NCBI GenBank assembly: GCA_028554755.1
Contig: JAPTOF010000010.1
Span: forward strand, 260,501-324,500
DNA from: Cordia subcordata
Taxonomy: Eukaryota > Streptophyta > Magnoliopsida > Boraginales > Cordiaceae
DNA length: 64,000 bases
Direction of reading: 5' to 3'
The translations under genes were made by a program, and so were the position numbers. The notes below the pieces were generated by a model, which ran no database searches, was not told the DNA's origin, and saw only the letters and a list, made by a program, of their open reading frames with translations. Shown in pieces: positions 14,841 to 33,200 of this stretch; position 1 is the first letter of the stretch; each line of letters opens with the position of its first letter.

Positions 14841-14848
14841 TATAAATA
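14841..14848 (+). promoter_or_regulatory. TATA box of the helicase gene
   Basis: TATAAATA, about 30-50 bp upstream of a pyrimidine-rich leader (14875-15072) that ends in a donor-like AAG|GTAAAT. The 5' UTR intron would be 15073-15780, ending GGTCAG 14 bases before the ATG. Confidence 0.65.
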
Positions 14849-15794
14849 CACTGCAGCCGCGTCCACCTAATAATAGCTTCTACTCCTGAAACAGTGAACC
14901 CTAAATATCAGAAAAAACAACCCCAGAAAATCATCCATTTTCCTTTGCAGATTGAAACCCTCTCTTTCTCTCCAATACACACTAATACGCACACGCATAT
15001 ATATATATGTATATGTATATATAGCCGTCGGAGGTACAGAAAGCATTTGGCAGCTTGATTTTTTCCAATAAGGTAAATCATCGCATCTCTTAAAGCTCTC
15101 ATTTTTTTCTTCCCCATTAAACTAATTTGTTAATTTGTTTGTATCTTTTAAGGATTTTACTCGTCCTTCGTGTATTGTATTTGGATGTATTTACAGACTT
15201 AGGATTAGTTGGTATGGAAGGATTGCTATCTGCTCAATTAATTAGGGTTTATGCTCTGTCTTCTTTGCTTGATGTGTCTCTATGTATATATTCTATTTGA
15301 AGCTATATCTACAGATAGATGTAATTGATTTGTGCGGGTTGCCCAATATAGCTTCTATTTTGTCGTACGGTGTATCTGATATATCGATATATGCACAGAT
15401 GTAGTTGTTTTCCGAGGATTGCTAATTAGATATCATGTTACCATTTTGTCGATTGGTTCGAGCAGGGTTTTAGCCTGTTTCTGTCCAATAGACTTTTACG
15501 GCATTTTGTGGGTAGTGTTTTATCGTTAGTTTTATCGTCTTCGAAGCTCTCTAATCTCTTTCGTTCTTCTTCTTCGTCTTCTCTTTCTCTCCAGTTTTAA
15601 TAATTCTGGTACTATACTTGTTGCATGATTGGAATATTAGCAGATGAGCTACTTTTTGGTCGAAATAGCATCAGGACTTTTTATCTTGTGTTCTTGTCAT
15701 GCCGGATAGGTTTGTATGGTGTGGTCGTACTGGTTTGATTATTTATGATGTTTCTGTGGTTGGTTTGGCTATGTGGTCAGGCTAGGTGTTAAGC

Positions 15795-21654
<5,860 letters not shown>

Positions 21655-22850
21655 GGCAGGTTTCCCCGTAGTTGGAGTTTTTTCCTTTTTTTCCAAAATC
21701 AATGGTGTGATGGTGCCATCTAAGGGTTGCATGGAGGCAGAAATTAAACTGGCTGCACCTGTTTAATAATCCAATTTGCTCCAAGAATATGTTTTTTCTG
21801 CGGAGGATGCTGCTGCTGCATTTGAGTAAAGCTGTTTGCGAGCTTCGCCCGGATTAGACCCAACTTTTCTTCCCCCTCTTTGTTTTTCCAGTTTGTTTTT
21901 TTTTTTTGGGGGATGGTGTTGTTAGGTGGAATATATTTCCGAGTCTTATTAGTTATCCTATCTAAGTAATGCCATATTTATTTGAAACTATCGGATTATT
22001 TTTGGAATCATATCAGCCGACTCGATAGGTATTTGACTTGAAATTGTACTTGTTCAATATAAGCCCAAAATTTTTATGCAGTTTTCCGAGTCCAGGACTC
22101 ATTTTCTTGATCTCTCTGTTGTTCTTTTTCCCCGATTTGCTTTATGACTTTTTTTGTGGAGAGAGGAGATTATGAAATTGGTTGTTCTTCTTATTCTTCT
22201 TTCTTAAGAAATTTTTTTTTTTTGTAATAATTATTTAATTTGACTTTTAAAAAATTGAAATTTAAAAAAAATTCAAATACAGTTTTTTAACAGATAAAAT
22301 TGGTTAAGAAAAGCTTTTTTTTAAAAAAAAATACATCTAAATTGGCCCTAGATTGTTATATCTATCTCTTTGAGGAAGAGAAACAGGCCTGGTCACTAGC
22401 AAATTTGTGTTGTACATTGTGTTTTTGAATATTCAAATGTAAAAAATAAACAAATAGAAAGGTGCTTATCATCTAAGTAAATTATTAATGTTATTCTTTC
22501 CCATAAAAAGGTTGCAAGAATGACACCTACCACAACTCCCCCGTTTGTTGAGAAAGATGCATCTCCTACATTATGCTTATTTGGTTGAACATTTTGCATT
22601 TTTATTCGAACTTCTAGAAATCGTCATTTTTCCTAACCATTTTCCTTACCACGTAGCCTTCTCTTAATATTGCTATTTCATTTGCCGTGAGAAATGATAT
22701 TTTCCCAATTCATCAAATATCAATCTACTATATAAAAATAGTCTCACTTGATGAGATAGCTAGAGTTTATTATGCATAGTTCCTTATGAATTAAGTGAAC
22801 AAATTTCAACAATAACAAACGAGATAGAATTTTTATAATCAAATTCAATT
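21655..22850. other. Helicase 3' UTR and intergenic DNA
   Basis: The 3' UTR probably runs to about 22100-22150 (mixed composition). Beyond it the sequence is AT-rich with a MITE-like half (ending ...AAATTGGCCC near 22350) and no gene. Confidence 0.55.
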
Positions 22851-22852
22851 TA

Positions 22853-23070
22853 GGGCCTATTTGTGTTGGTTTTTTTAAGAAAAAATAATTTTTTTCTGAG
22901 AAAGTTATATTATTTTTACAATAATTATTTGATTTAATTTTTTGAAAAACTAAAATTTTGAAAAGATAACTTTTTTTTTAGAGGTTAAAATTTTTAACTT
23001 TTTAAAAAAATTATTTTTAAAAAATTATAAAAAAAAAACACTTTTAAAAAAGTTCAATTCAAATTAGCCC
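22853..23070. mobile_element. AT-rich MITE candidate with GGGCC ends
   Basis: About 218 bp with inverted ends GGGCCTATTTGTGTTG and, inverted from the right, GGGCTAATTTGAATTG. The flank is TTA on the left and TTG on the right, i.e. one mismatch in the expected 3-bp target duplication. The ends resemble the element at 24366-24503. Confidence 0.55.
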
Positions 23071-23513
23071 TTGAACCAAAGTCAAACCTAAATAACCCGA
23101 AAATGGAAAATCACGAGAAGAAAACAAGTTAAAAAAGAAAAAGAAAAAGGCAGAAAGAACTAGATGCTTCTTCGGAAACAGGAAAACGACAGCGTTTTGT
23201 TGCAACCGGTGCAAACCACCACTCAGCGATCCAAAAAAAAAAATCCAAAGCAAACAAACACGTCTCTCTCTCTCTCTCTCTCAGGTTAGGGTTCTTTTTT
23301 GTAGTTTGGGATAATAATTTCAATTTCTCGATTCAATTTTTATTTCTTTTTTCTTTTTTTTTTATAGTTTTTATATTAACTATTAAAGTCTCGAAACAGA
23401 TGTATGGGAAAATTCAAAATCCAATCTAAATCCTCCCCAAACTGATGCTTCAAAATCTGAAAATAGTCAACCATGCCTTGAATTGAAAATTCAATCTCTC
23501 CCTTTCTCGCGCC

Positions 23514-23514
<1 letters not shown>

Positions 23515-23554
<40 letters not shown>
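23515..23554 (+). repeat. (TC)n tract in leader region of the YTH gene
   Basis: About 20 uninterrupted TC units, roughly 700 bp upstream of the YTH start codon. CT-rich tracts are common near plant transcription starts. A second TC run lies at 23263-23284. Confidence 0.8.
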
Positions 23555-23557
<3 letters not shown>

Positions 23558-24246
23558 TTTTTCTTGGTAAAATCCTCTCTGCCTCTCTCTTTTTCTCTCT
23601 CCCTCTATCTACATGTTTGTGTTTGTGCGTCGGTGTGTGTATGTATATATTATATATATGTATAAATTGATGGTGTTGCATTGTGTTCGATAGATTCTGT
23701 TGTTTTTTTGCAAGCTATTCATGCATATATTGTGTTTATGTGTTTTAGGGATTAGTTGAATTCAGGGCTGATAAGTTCAAATGGTTTGAGGGTTTTTGTT
23801 TTTGTTTTTTTTTTTAGACTTATTTTTCTTTTGCTGGTGCTGCTTCCATTTGGGTTTATTTAGTTCTTCTTTTTTTCCTTAAAGAAAATTTAATTATTGA
23901 CCCTAGGCTTTTGGGACCTTAATGTTGTTTTTATTTAACTTGATTCTTGCGTAATTGTGATTGCCCCAAAATGGCAGCTTGATTACGAAATTCTGCATTT
24001 TCCCAAAGGATCGGGCCCCACCTTGTTGTAATTGTGGCTTTGAAATACAATAGATACACCCACAAAAAGCACACACATATATATACACTATTTCTTTATC
24101 ATTTTTACTTGTTCAATTTATTTTAAGTTCATTTCTGATTTTTATGTTGTTGACAATAAGTTCATGATGTAGGGCTTTATTTTTGGGGATATGATCTTGT
24201 ATACTCATGGTACTTGCTTTCTGTTTATAGCTTAGGTGGTTCCGGG

Positions 24247-27200
24247 ATGGAATTGTATAATCCTCCTGAGCAAGGACCTGCAGATGTTTATATGGTAATT
24301 TCTCTGTAATTGGTAGAATTGTTGCTTGATGAAGGAGCTTTTTATTTTATGTTTCTTTCTACTAAGGGCCTTTTTGCATTGGTTTTTTAATGAAAAAAAA
24401 AACATTTCTTTTTTTTTTTGGGCTGAAAAAAGCATTAAGTACTTGCATTTGCTTCAACTTTTCAAGAAAAAGCACTTTCTTAAAAGTCAATCTACACGAG
24501 CCCTAACAACTTCTGAGCTTATCCTATTTTTTCCTATATCAATGTTCATGGTGATTGATTTACCCTGTTGCCTCAGATTCAAGGCGCCGAGTCAGATCCG
24601 CGTTTCGCTGGTTTGCTGCCTGAACAACTGCAAGCCATGTACAGTGACAGAGCTCCTGAGTTTGTTGTTGATCAGGGCACGTACTATCCTACTGCTACTA
24701 ACTACGGATATTTCTGTGCAGGTAAATTATATTGTGATTCTTTTATCATGAATAAGATGATAATAATTGTTTTCTGGTGCCTCAATCATGTGCTTTTTTC
24801 CAATTTTAGGATATGAATCACCCGCTGATTGGGATGACCTCCATAGGGTTTTTGGTCTGGACGGTCAAGACCTTCAGTACACGGTGAGTCTTTGAGTAGA
24901 TAAGTTTATTTGCTCTGTGTCATGGTTAGTTTCTGAATGCATATTTTTTTCCTCTTTCAGGGTGTGCAAACTGATAGCTTGCCGTACGTGTATTATACCC
25001 CTAGCTATGGATATACACAGTCTCCATATAACCCATACAATCCTTACATACCTGGGGCCATGATCGGCGTTGATGGCTCTTTTGTGGGGGCTCAAGATTA
25101 TTATAGCATCCCCTCTTATGACGGTGGTGTCTCATCACCGGCCTACTTTCCTGCAGTTGTACAATCTACGTCAGACATTATTGCAAATAGTTCGACAGAC
25201 CCCTTCATTGATTCTTCAGCACCTACTGCTAATAGAGGTGATGGCCCAGGTCTGAAGCATAATGTGTCTTTGACATCTATACCCTCTTATCCGGCTCCCA
25301 TTAGGCCCGTGTCAAGTCAAACTAAGCCCTTTACTAGGGTACCTGAAGGAAACAAATCTAGTCTCAGAGCCACCAAGCAGCCCATAATACATGGTGGTGT
25401 AACTTCTGCTAGATTTTCCAAAGCAGCATCATCACAAACTCTCCAGGTAAGACCGGTTGCTGAGATAAATGCAGATACTTGTCCTCTGACATTTAGATTA
25501 AACTATTTTAAAGTTTTGGATTCAAAGTGATATTGATGGAAGAATGAAGTATATGCCATCTGTGCCTTTCAACCTCTCTATTGATTAAATTTTCACCCTC
25601 ATGTTCGTGTCTTTCAGGGTAGAGGTGCCCAGCCGATGGAAAATGTTCTACATGGGAGGGATTTCTCTGGTCGTAATCGAGTAAGAGTTACCCCATCTGT
25701 GAGTGATGGCTCATCAAGTATTGGATCAAGTGTTCCCTCCTGGACCATGGTTGATAAGGCTCATCCCCAGTTTATTTATGAAAAGGTCAACGAAAAAAAT
25801 GTAAGGGGAAGTCCTGATGTCTTGGTACAGAGTCCAGGCCTTAGAGCTAACAAATCGAAGAATCAATTAGTTGTTAAAGCCTACACAACAAGGGCTGGAG
25901 GTGTGGATGAGCAAGGTTATATCACCATTGATATCAAGCAGTATAATAGGGATGATTTTCAGGTTGACTTTCCGAATGCAAAATTCTTTGTTATCAAATC
26001 ATACAGCGAGGATGATGTGCATAAGAGTATAAAGTACAATGTTTGGTCATCTACTCCCAATGGGAATAAGAAGCTGCAGGGTGCTTATGAAGATGCTCAG
26101 AGAATAGCTGCTGCAGATTCAAGAGGCTGCCCCATTTTCCTCTTCTTTTCGGTGAGTTTTATGGTCAAGTTCAGTCAGATCGATAACGAGATTATTTAAT
26201 CAGCTTATTAAATTTTCAAAATGGAATTTTTTAATCTAGGGAGTTTCGTTTTTTGACAATGAAGGTCAATGCAAGTGGCCAGTTCTGTGGTGTTGCAGAG
26301 ATGGTTGGTCCTGTTGATTTCCATAAGAATATGGATTTTTGGCAGCAAGATAAATGGACTGGTAGCTTCCCTGTGAAGTGGCATATCATTAAGGATGTGC
26401 CAAATCCCAACTTCAGGCATGTCCTATTAGAAAACAACGAGAACAAGCCAGTGACCAACAGCAGGGACACACAAGAGGTCTGTTGATTTTTCCTAAATAA
26501 CAATATTCACATCTTTTGTCACTTTGTTGTGTGCTGCAATGGATTCTCTGTAATGTGGCATCTGAGTGACCTTTTTCTTGTTGTCTTACTCGTATTTTTA
26601 GAGCGATTTTGTGGAAAAAGATATTTAGCGGTTTAAAGATATGAACTTGTATCCTGGTGTGGCTCGTTTATAGAAAGGTTATATTTCTGAGTTTGTAACT
26701 CTTGTAAAAACAGTGGTTGGAATTATTACTGTGTGAGCTACCTAACAGAGCTTATTCATGTTTTAGTTCATTTTGGGTTGATTTAATTTATATCCATTAT
26801 ATTGGGCTATATATGCTGTTTGTTATGGTTTCTCCTTGCCTCCACTCCCTTTCTTCCAAAAAATTTAAAGATATGAAGTATAAAGAATAATAGAACCTCC
26901 TACTTCTCTTTAATAAGTTTTTTTGTCTTGGATCTAGTCTGTGAGCAACTTCTCCATGTTCTTTATTTACCTTTCCATGTTATGTTATGCAATATGGATC
27001 ATTTGGTTGAGTCATATATGGCTGGAAGTCTACAGAATGCCTCTCTTCTCTCCCTCCCTCTCTTAAACACACACACACACTCCTTCACATGCACAGTGAC
27101 AGATGCCCCACCTCATTTTGACTCGTAGATTAATAGTTAATCTCCATGCTGATTTGTGAATTCAGAATGAATGGTCGGTTCTTGTGTTGCATCAGTTCTG

Positions 27201-27873
27201 TCAGCTTGCTTTTTGACCTTTCTTTGTTAATTTTCAGATTCCCTACAAGAAAGGCATTGAGATGCTTAAAATATGCAAAGATTATGCGTCAAGGACATCT
27301 TTACTTGATGACTTCATGTATTATGAAAATAGACAGAAGATCTTGCAAGAGGAAAAAGCCAGGCTTCTGATCAAGAACTATGGAAGTTCATTCATTGTTC
27401 CTGTTTTAGATCCTCCAAGGAAGCTACATTCTATCCTAGACCTGTCTTCTAGTGAAGATGAAAAAAAAATTGCCAAGCCCGTTGGTTCAGACAGCTCCAA
27501 GAAGAATGTGGCTGCTCCAGCAGAGCAGGTTTCTTCAGAAGTTGATACCAATGTTGATAAGGAAAGTAGTAAACTTGAAGCAGGCAGAGAATTAAGTGTT
27601 GATGATTTAAAAGTTGGTTCACTCACCATAAGTCCAAAACAGTCTCAGACAGAGAGGTTGGAGGTTACTGCTCCCACTGTTACGACACCTGCTGGTCCAG
27701 TAGCTAGTGCAGCATCAGTTGATGTGGTAGCTGTCGGTTCAATGCCAGTCAAGGTTAATGGATTTGCTGAATCTTCTGGTTTTCTTACAGTTGGAACAAT
27801 TCCACTTGATCCTCGAGCTCTTCAGCATGATGAAGCACGCCTTCCGGGCAACAATGTCCCTAAGAAATCTTAG
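24247..27873 (+). CDS. YTH-domain m6A reader (ECT / YTHDF type)
   Basis: Binds N6-methyladenosine in mRNA in the cytoplasm. Exons: 24247-24294, 24577-24721, 24810-24883, 24961-25446, 25618-26151, 26265-26477, 27238-27873; total 711 residues. The N-terminal half is low-complexity and Tyr/Pro/Ser-rich ([19 protein letters not shown]), as in DF-type proteins. The YTH domain lies at about 355-495: [20 protein letters not shown], then [12 protein letters not shown] and [15 protein letters not shown]. The aromatic cage tryptophans are W394, W455 and W460. The exon from 27238 adds [14 protein letters not shown] and a Ser/Glu-rich tail. Start choice: the UTR acceptor GCTTAG lies just before, and MELYNPPEQ is the first ATG in frame. 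It is closest to the larger Arabidopsis ECT proteins; I cannot say which. Confidence 0.94.
24366..24503. mobile_element. MITE inside YTH gene intron 1
   Basis: A 138-bp element with ends GGGCCTTTTTGCATTG and, inverted, GGGCTCGTGTAGATTG, flanked by TAA on both sides (24363-24365, 24504-24506). It occupies about half of the first coding intron (24295-24576). Confidence 0.72.
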
Positions 27874-28440
27874 TGCATGCTGGATGTGGAAGATATCCAC
27901 AATCAGTAGTATGCGTGGAGATTCATGGGACCTACCTTGGTTTTGATATTTAAGCAGGGTGTTGATTTTCTTCATTATAAACCCGAGTGTATCATTCTTG
28001 GTCTTTGTCGTCTCTTTTTCATTTTATACTTGGGCAACTAGTGTCCAACATTTGATCCATTGATCCATTGGTGTGGGTGGTTGGGCTGTTATTTTGTTGG
28101 TTCGGAATGGTGCATCTGGCTACACAGTTTTCGCTTTTCTTTTTCCTTTTTTTTCCCCCCTTCCAAACGCTCTTAACTTTTGAATTCTGGATAGGTGTAG
28201 ATGTGTTAACTTTTCATCTGTCATCAGACTCTTGCCATACATTATTAATTAATGAAAAAAACAAGGTTTCTTGCTTTTGTAGATGTCTGTTGTCATCTTC
28301 ATTCTCAGTTTCTCCTTTCTACCTGCCTCTTTTTCTGCTGTATATTTATGCTCTTGGACCTCTGATGAGAGAGATTTAATTTTATAAATAGGGTTGCCTC
28401 AACATTCATCTACTGTGGTTGATCCCCAGAGGAGTTGGCT
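27874..28440 (+). other. YTH gene 3' UTR and flank
   Basis: Mixed-composition sequence to about 28380 with poly-T and CT blocks; likely 3' UTR. No gene. Confidence 0.5.
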
Positions 28441-28442
28441 TA

Positions 28443-28545
28443 GAGGGTGTTTGGCAGTACTTATTTAGTTGTTTATAAGCATTTAAAATAACTTATTGTT
28501 TGGAATGCTTATAGGCATCTATAGAAGCACTGAGGAACACCCTTG
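28443..28545. mobile_element. Small MITE candidate
   Basis: About 103 bp with ends GAGGGTGTTTGGCAG and, inverted, CAAGGGTGTTCCTCAG, flanked by TTA on both sides (28440-28442, 28546-28548). Short, non-coding, AT-rich inside. Confidence 0.55.
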
Positions 28546-28548
28546 TTA

Positions 28549-30136
28549 AGTAAGCTTCTTTTTTGCCTTTATGACAAGAAGAAAGAGCAAAAAAAAAAAG
28601 TGCTTCTTTTTACAAAGTTTTTCAAGGAGAAAAGCGAGGAAGATGCACTGTAAAGCTCTAATCACTAAAAAGCTGTAAAAGTTTGTCAAACTTTGGTTTT
28701 TTGCACTTGTCTGTGTATCGTTTGCTGTAAAGTTTTGGGAATGGAGATTGCCCTTCCCAAAATTCTACAATTTTCAAGCAAAATAGGAATCTTTTTTTTT
28801 TTTCTTTATCTCGGTAAATAAACCCCATTAGTCGTTAAGCTTCTCTCAAATTTACCACTTTTCTTCTTTCATGTCAGCAAAAGCTGACCCATCTCTGACG
28901 CTACTATTCAATTATTAGCTACATTTGTGACGCAGTGAAAATGAGACTTGGACATTTTACGTATGTAACCTCATTGTATACCCAAGCCTTTATTTTATGT
29001 AATGTCAATGACTTTCATACATAAACTAATACGCAGACAATAAAGAGAATATAATGTGTTTACTCAATATATTATTGATAACATCAACATAATATGTTTG
29101 AAATGTTAGATATAAGTGATCTTAAGCATACTAATCCCAACAACAACTATATAAGTAGCCAAGACACTCAAAAATTTGCATTTTGAAATAATTTCATCTT
29201 TGTAAAATTCAATAATATGAAAGCATATGCACAAGTTTTTACAAGTTTACCATAAATTTAAGAGCCAATGTCTATTCAGATAGACAGTATTAGTATAATT
29301 GTCCATCATATGGTGCTACATTGGATGGAGATTATTGAAAAGGGACAATTGCCAATCATTCAATCATGATAAAAGCATACGTTTTAATATGATGATACTT
29401 TTTGGATCAAACTATAATAATAAAAGTAAAAAGACATAAAAAGCAAAAAGACGTAAGTATAATATGAAAGAATGCATATATTTTAGTAATAAATGTGATA
29501 AAATAGTAAATAATTTGGTCAAATTTATTTGTTTATTTTTAAAGTATTTAAAATCATAAAAATAAAAGTTAAAAGTGGAGAGCTTTTTATTTTTTGGTTA
29601 AAACCACTTAAAAAATATTTTTAGTAAAATAAACACGCCTATTAATTTAAATTAGACGGCTCAAGAGAAAAATCAACCACCCTCTACCTCTACATCGTTA
29701 AGGGGCAAAGTGAGATTAACAAAACCTCTTGGGAACAGAAAAATAAAAAAAAAAGATAAAAACTCAACTATCTAACTGAAACAAAAAAAAGAAAAGAAAA
29801 AACATAAATGTCATTTCTGGACTGTACTATTAAAAACAGGTCAGCTGAATGAAAGCTGAACGCTGACCTGTCTCTGAAGACGATCCCAGTGCTCCACGCG
29901 CTCTCCTAAAATAACGCTCTAAACACACACACTACACACACTGCATATGCTCTTATAAACCAACCCATTGATGCATATATACTATAAGGATTCGAATTCT
30001 TTTAGGCTAGAGTTTAAATCTTTTAGTACTTAATTTCATGGTACATTTTCCTTTTCTTTTTTCTTTTTTTTTTTCGTGTTTTGATTGTAGGAACATCTAA
30101 TTTGATTTTTCTTCTTTTTTTTGTTTTTTTGGCAGG
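28549..30136. other. Intergenic region and presumed DRM3-like promoter
   Basis: AT-rich DNA with no gene seen. Near 29900-29990 sequence composition changes and CACACA and CTTATAAACC blocks occur upstream of the leader, consistent with a promoter. An acceptor-like GGCAG at 30132-30136 may end a 5' UTR intron. Confidence 0.45.
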
Positions 30137-30210
30137 GTCTAAGAGAAAAGGCTTAAATATACTGTTGGTGTTTGTGAGTTGTTATTTTTGGTTGTTTTTT
30201 TCATGTAAAA

Positions 30211-33200
30211 ATGGTATGCTGTGGCTTAATAGATGCTAAATTTGCTCTTTGTTTGGTTTTTTTAGCTAATTGTTGGTTTAATTATGTTAAAGTTTTGATT
30301 TTTTAATGGACTTTTTGGTTGGTTTAGGTCGAGGTGATAGGTTTCTCGGATGATGAGGATTCTTCAATGGGAGAAGGAGTGGATAGTGGAATTATGCCCA
30401 AAGTTGAGGTTTTGGATTGTGAGTTGCCTGATGAAAACACTTACTCAATGCACAGTGGGGTATGTGTTTCTCGTAAGCTTATTTAAAAAAAAAAAAAATT
30501 GGTTTTTTTCCTCTATTGATTGGTGATTATAATGATCCTTTTTGGGACTGGTCTCATAATTGATGAAAAGTTAAAGAGTATGTGATGTGCCCTCAATGCG
30601 GAGTTGTGTTACAAGCGTGGTTTATAAGTTAGCGTTGTGATTTTATTCGACATGAGTTGGCCATTTTATTTTTGTTGTGACACGAGCTTTGCTAGCAATT
30701 CCCCGATTGTGGTGTGACCGCGTGATAGAGTATTTAGTCTATGGTCCCTTTTTGATAATGCCGATTTAGTGGCAGTAAGGGACTAGATATTGTTGGAGCT
30801 ATATTATATTGTTTTCTGCAATGCTAATGTCTATCATGAGTGATTATATCGGTCGTGCATGACTTGCATAGGTAGCATCCCTTTGCCGCACATGTCATCC
30901 GTGACTTATTTTCTTATTGATCTAGTTACTGACTTATGTTCAGGAAAGATTCTGGGTAAGATTGTTGATTGCTAGGATAAATGTCATATTTTATACGTGA
31001 AGAAGAAACTTATGTACTTCTCTTCTTAAAACTGGCAGTTATATGTGTTTGTAGGATAATGTGGCAAGCTCATCTGGCAACAATTTAAGGTCATCCTTGA
31101 TGGGGATGGGATTCAAACCATCTCTAGTTGACAGAGCAATTGAGGAAAATGGTATGTAATGTAATGTAATACCCTGTATGTTGTTCCGTAATTATTGAGT
31201 TGAGATCTGAGAGATTGATTCTGCTGATTTTATTCTGGAGAGAACCACCATTATTCTCAAAGATCAATGGTTTATAAGCTTTCACCTCTAGCCATTTCTA
31301 CATCTATAGTGCTAAAATAGTTATTTTTTCAGTCGTCATAGTGAAGGAATAACCAAGCAACACTGTTTCTTGAAAATGTAGGTGATAGCAACATTGAAGT
31401 CTTATTGGAGGCTCTTTTTTCATATTCTGTAATTGATTGCCACTTCAGCCAGGTGTTCATTTTACTTACTGAATTCAACTACCACGCTGCAATAATGTTA
31501 CTCTGTTTCTTGTCCATTGTGGGGAACAAACAATATAAGATTAGTTACTTCTACTCATTATGCCTTGGTGCTTTTCAATTTATTTTCTGTTTTTCATTCA
31601 ATTAAAATTTGACCATTCTGCTGGCAAAATAACTTCAGTTACATTTTAAAGTGATCAGGTAATGAAAAGAGCCTGTTTTGAAACTATAAGTAACTAGGGT
31701 GGCTGGGTCGTCCTTACTGATTAATGGACATGGGACTTCAGTAAGCATGAGGTTTAGTTGTGTTTAGTGAATGAACATCACTCAGTTCGAGTTAGATTCT
31801 TAATTCTTTTTGTTTGTCTCATATTAATTAGCACTTGATGGCTGTCGGAAGTGTTGAACTGTTGAAACAGAGCTCCATCAGTATCATCTCAAGGGATTTT
31901 GGCAGAACTATAAATACTATTGGGAACTAAGTTCCTAATGCTGAGAAATATGGTTGCCATATTCAAATATAGACTTGAAACACCTGAAGAAACTGCATAT
32001 GATATCTTCAAATTTGGAACCTACATCTTAATACACCGTTATTTTATATAACTAGCAGGTTAAAACCTTACGGCATCAAAAGTAATTTTCTTTTTTCTTC
32101 ATTTTTGATGAGAGCAAAAGTCTAACTTCATATGAGAGTATGTGCTTAGACACAAACACTTCCGTCAGGAGGTTCACCCTACCAAGGCTACGGTAATTGT
32201 TTGAGTAAGTTAATAGCTATTATGCTGTCCGATTGACTCTATATGACTAATATTTTTATTCTTTGGATGTTATAGGCTGGTCAGAAACCAAAGTCTGAAG
32301 CTTCTTCTTTGTTCTATTACAACAGGGATGCTCCTACTGCTACTAGTGATGCAACACAGGTAAATCTCTGGTGATTGTATATCTTATCATGTATTGACGC
32401 CATTCCGCAAACACCACCAATAAGGAAGGCATTGTTCTACTTTTTTAGTTTGTTGGTTGTCCTTTATATTTATTTCTAGTCGCCATAATAATTATGGTTG
32501 CCAGAATTGTGATTATCAGGCTCTCCACAGATCCAACTCATCAGATTTTCTAGGTAGCTTGTTTGGCAAGAGAAATGCAGGCTGTCCTTCCATTGGTGGG
32601 GGAAATGCTGAAGTCAAAGAGGTAACCCACTGTAATCCGCTTTGTGTAGTATTTTTTTTTGCATTGTCATACTTCAGTTTTAAAATCTAAGTCTAGAAAA
32701 GGGGAAAAACATGTAGGCAACAAGTTTCAGCACCTTCTTTCCAAGCTTTACACTAATGCAAAAATGTAACTGCCTTTTGAGCATCCTGCCAATTACTTGA
32801 ACAAGACTACTTGAATTATTGGCATAAGCACTGTAGAATCAACTTTAAGGTTGTCTGAGTTATTATCAACATCTCAACACACTGATTAACCCATGAATTG
32901 CTCTTTCGATGTAATGCATGTCATTGAGAAGAATGTTCTCTGTTTATCATTTATTTCTAGTTGCCATAAATTTCTATTTTCAATATATAAAAATAAATAA
33001 TTCAACAAATAAGTATTATTTTGTAAAGACCATTTTTAGGAATCATCAGCTTCTTTGTGGCTCAGTGGGGTTACAGAATCTCTAAGATGACTCTAGTCTG
33101 GTAGTATGATGATGCATATCTTCGATACCAATCTTCACTTTTCACAGGATCCTGACGCATTTGCTGGAGTTGGTGAAGAGAAGAAGGCATCACTGTTAAG

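Noticed and set aside
28443..29641. A 1.2-kb element with AGGGTGTTT and inverted AGGCGTGTTT ends and TTA flanks
   Set aside because: The 103-bp element 28443-28545 has better matching ends with the same TTA left flank; the longer pairing is weaker.
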